Position numbers and translations under genes: made by a program
NCBI GenBank assembly: GCA_037176845.1
Contig: JAYKXP010000004.1
Coordinates: forward strand, 930,001 to 994,000
Source of the DNA: Paramarasmius palmivorus
Taxonomy: Eukaryota > Basidiomycota > Agaricomycetes > Agaricales > Marasmiaceae
Length of the DNA stretch: 64,000 nucleotides
Reading direction: 5' to 3'
In this document: positions 59,852 through 64,000 of the stretch, piece after piece
How the letters are laid out: the number at the start of each line of letters is the position of its first letter
Position numbering within the stretch: position 1 is the stretch's first letter
The notes under the pieces: generated by a model
The model's input: the letters and a program-made list of their open reading frames with translations, nothing else
The model's database searches: none
Told to the model about the DNA's origin: nothing

Positions 59852-61318
59852 ATGTTGACTCAACGAGCATGGCGGGTCTGTACCGTCATCATCTTACTTT
59901 CCACACACGCAGCCCTGGCCGCCCCTGCTGAAGAAAAGGCGTGCACAATACACAGTGCCGATGGGAAGTACTATGACCTCAATCCCCTGAAAGCTAGGTG
60001 TGTCCCACATTGCACTGTCTTGCATACTTTACCTGACGTTTCGTTACTTAATATATGTTGGCGAGCGCAGCAAGGACTATCAACTGAAAACGCCTGAAGG
60101 AAAGGACATATTTCTCAACGTCTGTAAAGGAGTATCCACCGAATTAATTGGCTTGGAGAATGAGAACGAAGTGGGAGCATTCATCAGGGAAGAACGTAAA
60201 GATTTCTCAATTGGGTGCGTTCGTTTCACAACACGCCTAGAAACTTACATTGACCTCTTGCTAAAGACAAGTTAACACCACCCTGGTAATGTCAGAGGAC
60301 AAACCCAAACTTGTCATGTCGGGTGGTTCAAAGTGCAAAACTGCGTCGGGAGACGAAGGGGACGAAGCGGTTACTGTCGTAGAATTCGTTTGCGATACAT
60401 CAGTATTTGGGTCGGGAACGCCGCATTTGAGAGTTCAGCTTTCATGTGGTTATTTCATCGAATGGAAGACTCATGTGAGTTTACTCCTCGTCTATCCGCA
60501 TCAATTATTGAATCACTCCAATGTAGTTTGCTTGCCCTACTGGAGAACGCGGTGGTCCTTGGGGCTTCTTTGCTGGCTTGGTTGTAATGTAAGTTGTCGG
60601 CTACTTTGTGCTTGTTCCTACTATTCATATATTGCTCCGTAGCTTGCTAATTCTCCTCATGCTATATGTTGTTTTCGGCACCCTATACAATCGCTATGTC
60701 CTCCAGTTACGCGGCTTCGACCAAATACCCCAATTTTCTCTAGAAAGCATGAAGTATCACGGCAGAGAGGCTCTCGACTGGTTCAAGGACGTCATGAGTT
60801 CATTCTATGAAGGCGGGCAACGTTCAGGAGTTGGTGGCATACATGGATTTAGAGGTGGATTCGCTCCAGTGGGAAGGCGACCCGCTCCAAGCCCCAGGAG
60901 AAATCCTACAACAAACCCAGTCAGTCACCAGGCCCAAGTAGACGTTGGCAGTGGTGGAAATAGTGATGGTGGTGATGGTGGTGGTTTCGTGGGTGGTTTC
61001 GTCAGACCAACACCAGGAACCCCGAGACCTCAGAGCACTACACCAAGTACCAATCCTATAAGCCATCAAACACAGGTCAACGCGCAACAGCAACAACAGC
61101 AGCAGCAACCCGCACCCCTACGCGAGCCATCACCTCCACCGCCAAAGGCACAATCTGCCACCAAAGATACGGGACCATCAACGCAGGAGGAGCGTGCGTT
61201 CATGCTCGGAGAAGATGACGAGGAGGAGGAGGAGGACGTGGTTGCAGCTGCACCTAGAAACGAAGCAGCAATCACGCGAGGAAGAGATTCTGGTAATCAA
61301 GGAGTCATACGTCTTTAG
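59852..61318 (+). CDS. ATG27: Atg27-like type I membrane protein
   Basis: Likely membrane protein of the Golgi/endosome/autophagosome route that helps traffic Atg9. Signal peptide MLTQRAWRVCTVIILLSTHA (59852). A lumenal Cys-rich domain of the mannose-6-phosphate-receptor-like fold follows: ACTIHSADGKYYDLNPLK, then KDIFLNVCKGVSTELIG, VMSGGSKCKTASGD, VEFVCDTSVFGSGTP and SCGYFIEWKTHFACP, so several paired cysteines. One transmembrane helix (FFAGLVVILLILLMLYVVFG) is formed across the intron at about 60597-60651. After it comes the conserved cytosolic LYNRYVLQLRGFDQIP block. The tail is Gly/Ser/Pro/Gln-rich and ends with ERAFMLGEDDEEEEEDVV and a basic end. About 390 residues, longer than yeast Atg27 because of the tail. 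An Mrl1-type receptor is the alternative. Confidence 0.78.
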
Positions 61319-61488
61319 TAGCAATTAGTGGATATGCTTTTTGTAATGTTTCGTTCGGATAATCGACCGTGTTGTGCTTATCATGAATAATGATCGAAGG
61401 GGCAAGATTATCTTATCTTCGCGCTTCAGCCGCATACCGCCATGACGAAAGGCTGCACTGCGTTTTCCTCGAGGCAACGAAGACTAAC

Positions 61489-62539
61489 ATGATCCTTGGT
61501 GAGCTTATTAACGATTATATTTCTCTCATCTCACAGACTTTTAGACCCGGCGACTCCTGGTCCAAGTTCCAGTGGAACCTCCAACGCCGCCGCTGGTCCC
61601 AGTAGACATGCGTTCGACATTGGTTCCATCCGTTCGTCGTCACCAGTATCTTCAATTTTACCAGAGTAAGCCAATTCCAAGGTTCAATCGTCATCAAAAA
61701 ACCAATCTTGGATTGCAGCTATCATGACTCGCAATTATCCAGACCTCCCCGGTGCGCACCTAGTTCCACGGAGAAGTCGAAGGAACCGACGCTAAATTTT
61801 CTTAATAGCTATACTCGGCACACTCGTCCAAGCATCCCTTTAACATATACTTTCTCCAGCTGGGCGACGACTAATTCAATGATTCTTTCGCCGCCCATAG
61901 AAGAAACATCAACGCCCAGCCCCTCATATCGTATTTCAGCTACTCTAAACCTCGACCCATTATTGCCAGTATCCTATGTCACTCGGGTCGATATGCTAGC
62001 GTTGGACGGGGAGGAATACTTTGTGGGAGAGTTTGAGTATGTTTTAGTCAATCGTTTTGAGCAGTCTGTTAACCACCATCCCAAAGATTGTCCCTATACC
62101 AAAAACGCGGTGTCCTGAGTATGGGCGATGTATGCACAAGGCTCGCCAATGTCATTGAATCTATCGACCAATCACGGGTATGCGCACGTCCAATTTCTAG
62201 GCCCGCTGACGCTCAAACCTCATCGATAGAAACACTTCAAGTGGCGGATGGGTCCCGTGGATATACGGTGGGATTGCCGTACGATGCTCGATGATGGTTC
62301 TCCCATGTGTGTGGTGAGTGCTCATAAGATTTTGGCGTGAAGGATGCTCATCTAAGCTACAGTGTTATGGATCCGATGCATCTAAAAGCCAGTTGGCCAC
62401 ATTTGTTCCGCCTCCTATACTTGCAACACCTCCACCTCCACCTGCGGCATTTACTGTCTTCCCAGATGGACACGAATTCTTTGAACACATTCTCTTGTCT
62501 ATATTGGTCATTCAAAGAATATTAACACGCAATGATTGA
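61489..62539 (+). CDS. DUF6593-like basidiomycete protein
   Basis: Assembled from short exons. Start at MIL (61489); splicing with the acceptor TTTTAG gives MILDPATPGPSSSGTSNAAA. Then come an exon with TRVDMLALDGEEYFVGEFE, one with ELSLYQKRGVLSMGDV, one with RKHFKWRMGPVDIRWDCR, and a last exon ending AAFTVFPDGHEFFEHILLSI then LVIQRILTRND (stop 62537-62539). The order fits DUF6593, a family of unknown function that is expanded in mushrooms: FKW after a beta-rich half, a nucleotide-free core, and a final hydrophobic helix with V(I/L)xE/QR. An upstream in-frame ATG at 61390 could add 33 residues. Reading frames alone do not show this gene; it depends on five splices I checked for phase. No function is known. 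Confidence 0.6.
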
Positions 62540-62667
62540 CGAATTGGACATTCTGCAATAGACCTATACAGCATCATGTAGTTCGCGATAGCATTATCGA
62601 AAGCAGTGGGTTTCAAGATCTAGCCAAGAAGATAAAGTACAAATAACTTAAGAATACATACAAGTGT

Positions 62668-64000
62668 TCATGAACCTTGTGTTCTATATTGCTTTGACCT
62701 TTCTCTCCCGGTCTTCAAGAGAATACCCTGCAAATGATCCCAATCCACTAAACCTCCAGATGCAGGCTGGTTGTCTAAATTCAAGGAAAACCCGTTTAGC
62801 TTTCCTTTCGCAGGTCTCTTCTTCTTCCGGGCTGGATGATTGGGTCCTTCGACTTCTTCTGCGTCCTTCGAGCGCTTCTTGCCTCGGGTCTTTGCACTTT
62901 CAGCTACCTCCAAGTTGGTTGAGTGTGCAACGCGTCGGTCCATCTCCTTCTCTCTGTCTCCAGGGCGAGGCTGGACAGCAGAAGTCTGCCCTTTGGTAAG
63001 GGTAGGAGGTTCCGGTTTCGCAGGCAATTGAGATTTGGAGTTGGCTCGTGACGGGGCAGTCGTTTGCAACGCACTGACAGGCACCATCTCTAGTTGCCGG
63101 CGTGAACTAGAAGCGACGGCATTACGCGCCAACGCCGGCGGTGCAGTTTCAGCTGCTTGCTTGACAACGGAGGCCTTTGCTTGAGGTTGTTGCCGAGGCG
63201 GTGACGACTTTCGAGGCTGAATTATCCCCTCCGTTCGACGTGACTTGGCAGCTGTCGGTAGACCACGATTCATGAAGGCAGGTTGCTTCCATGCGTTTGG
63301 GTCATGAGCCACGAAGGAGAGAGAGCGTTCCCTTTGCTTCCCTTTGCCGGACTTAATTTGAGGCACTCCTTCCTCCACACTTTGGTAGCTACCAAACAAC
63401 GACTGCATGGTTTGCTCGTCATCTTCGGCCAATCGGGAGGTGCCCTTAGCTGGTGGAGTTTGGGCATGAGCAGCAGCCGGATGCTTGACATTGGTATGCC
63501 CATCTTGCTGCTTCCCGTTTTTCTCCTCACCCGATTGCGTGCCTGGATGAACTTCCAGCGAATATTTATCGTTTTCCTGCGAGCTTTGCTCAGGTTCATG
63601 TGGTTGAACCGACGAAGCCGGCGGAACGAGCTTCCCAATACCCACTTCATCATCTTCATCTTCAGTCTCGCTCTCCTCTTCGGGACGCTGGGGTTGAGTC
63701 TCTGGGACCACAGATATTTGAGAAAATGTGGTATGCTTTGCTGATGGGATTGATGGTTTGGGCAGAGCCGGAGGTACTGTACGGCTTTCTTTGGAACGAG
63801 GTCGTATAGATGGGCTAGGTGGAGGCATTTCCTTTGACTTTGGTGGTTTGGCACTCTGGGAGAGGTCGTCAGGATTGACCGGAGCATTCTCCTGGCTTTC
63901 CCAGCTCAAGCCCTGACTCTGGCTCTGACTTTGGCTGCCTCCACTATCCGAGCACGGAACAAGAACCTTCGGGCTTGCCTCTAAATCAATAGGGACTCTT
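62668..64000 (-). CDS. SQ/TQ-rich disordered protein, C-terminal part (5' end outside window)
   Basis: I do not recognise the family. The open frame runs off the right edge, so only the last 440 or so residues are visible. They are disordered, rich in Ser, Pro, Lys and Gln, with a cluster of SQ/TQ sites near the visible N-terminal end (GGSQSQSQSQGLSWESQENA, then DLSQS, ETQPQ, QSSQEN, GTQSGE), the pattern of ATM/ATR targets. An acidic stretch (EEESETEDEDDEVGIG) and a patch MQSLFGSYQSVEEGV with FVAHDPNAWKQPAF look more ordered. Near the end there is a basic cluster (ARKKKRPAKGK, a possible nuclear signal) and a short tail GGLVDWDHLQGILLKTG. A telomere or DNA-repair protein is possible, but nothing proves it. 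Confidence 0.7.
   Translation of the reverse strand, partial: RVPIDLEASPKVLVPCSDSGGSQSQSQSQGLSWESQENAPVNPDDLSQSAKPPKSKEMPPPSPSIRPRSKESRTVPPALPKPSIPSAKHTTFSQISVVPETQPQRPEEESETEDEDDEVGIGKLVPPASSVQPHEPEQSSQENDKYSLEVHPGTQSGEEKNGKQQDGHTNVKHPAAAHAQTPPAKGTSRLAEDDEQTMQSLFGSYQSVEEGVPQIKSGKGKQRERSLSFVAHDPNAWKQPAFMNRGLPTAAKSRRTEGIIQPRKSSPPRQQPQAKASVVKQAAETAPPALARNAVASSSRRQLEMVPVSALQTTAPSRANSKSQLPAKPEPPTLTKGQTSAVQPRPGDREKEMDRRVAHSTNLEVAESAKTRGKKRSKDAEEVEGPNHPARKKKRPAKGKLNGFSLNLDNQPASGGLVDWDHLQGILLKTGRERSKQYRTQGS

Noticed and set aside
1..64000. secondary-metabolite, defence or mobile-element cluster
   Set aside because: I looked for polyketide/peptide synthases, terpene cyclases, P450s, NLR-type proteins, transposases, reverse transcriptases and terminal repeats on both strands and saw none; the genes are conserved cellular genes without a common pathway.

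Overview
This is nuclear DNA of a filamentous basidiomycete, most likely a mushroom-forming Agaricomycete. The grounds are the many short introns (about 45-70 nt) with GT-AG borders, the dense gene packing on both strands (24 protein genes in 64 kb), and families typical of that group: a DUF6593-like protein, a degenerate F-box protein, a MYND protein, a GH5 endoglucanase and a GPI-anchored chitin deacetylase. I see no tRNA, rRNA, transposon, CRISPR array or viral insert. All gene models below are my own splicing of the reading frames, checked by eye for splice sites and phase where stated.

Layout. 1-8.3 kb (minus): the N-terminal part of a Mit1/CHD-type chromatin remodeller, an ABCF ATPase and an EFM7/NNT1-like methyltransferase. 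8.4-14.2 kb (plus): S-formylglutathione hydrolase, the 60S-assembly GTPase Lsg1 and an FHA-domain protein kinase of the Chk2/Rad53 type. 14.5-19.1 kb (minus): secreted GH5 cellulase and chitin deacetylase. 20.2-21.3 kb (plus): a LYR-motif protein. 21.4-26.1 kb (minus): exocyst subunit Sec8, whose start codon lies 44 bp from that of a divergent lipid-droplet hydrolase. 26.1-30.9 kb (plus): the hydrolase, a MYND protein and mitochondrial ribosomal protein mS23. 31.0-38.0 kb (minus): proteasome subunit Rpn5, an F-box protein and replication factor Sld2. Sld2 is divergent from a KEN-box, proline-directed-site-rich protein (38.2-40.2 kb). 40.6-47.3 kb (minus): a secreted beta-propeller protein, a SIRT5-like sirtuin and a disordered Pal1-like protein, the last divergent from a Tea1-like kelch/coiled-coil protein (48.3-53.2 kb, plus). 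53.4-58.6 kb (minus): Rrp5, divergent from SF3a subunit 2 (58.8-59.6 kb). 59.9-62.5 kb (plus): an Atg27-like protein and a DUF6593-like protein. 62.7-64.0 kb (minus): an SQ/TQ-rich protein that runs off the window.

The genes are mostly conserved housekeeping genes and do not form a metabolic or defence cluster. Several neighbours share a theme: Sld2 with a KEN-box protein, Rrp5 with SF3a2, and the Pal1-like protein with the Tea1-like protein. I did not find a convincing new multi-gene system. The most distinctive signals are at gene-structure level: a 4-nt first coding exon plus an 8-nt micro-exon in SF3a2, a GC-AG intron directly after the Lsg1 start codon, a very short bidirectional promoter at SEC8, and candidate MCB (ACGCGT) sites in front of cell-cycle genes.
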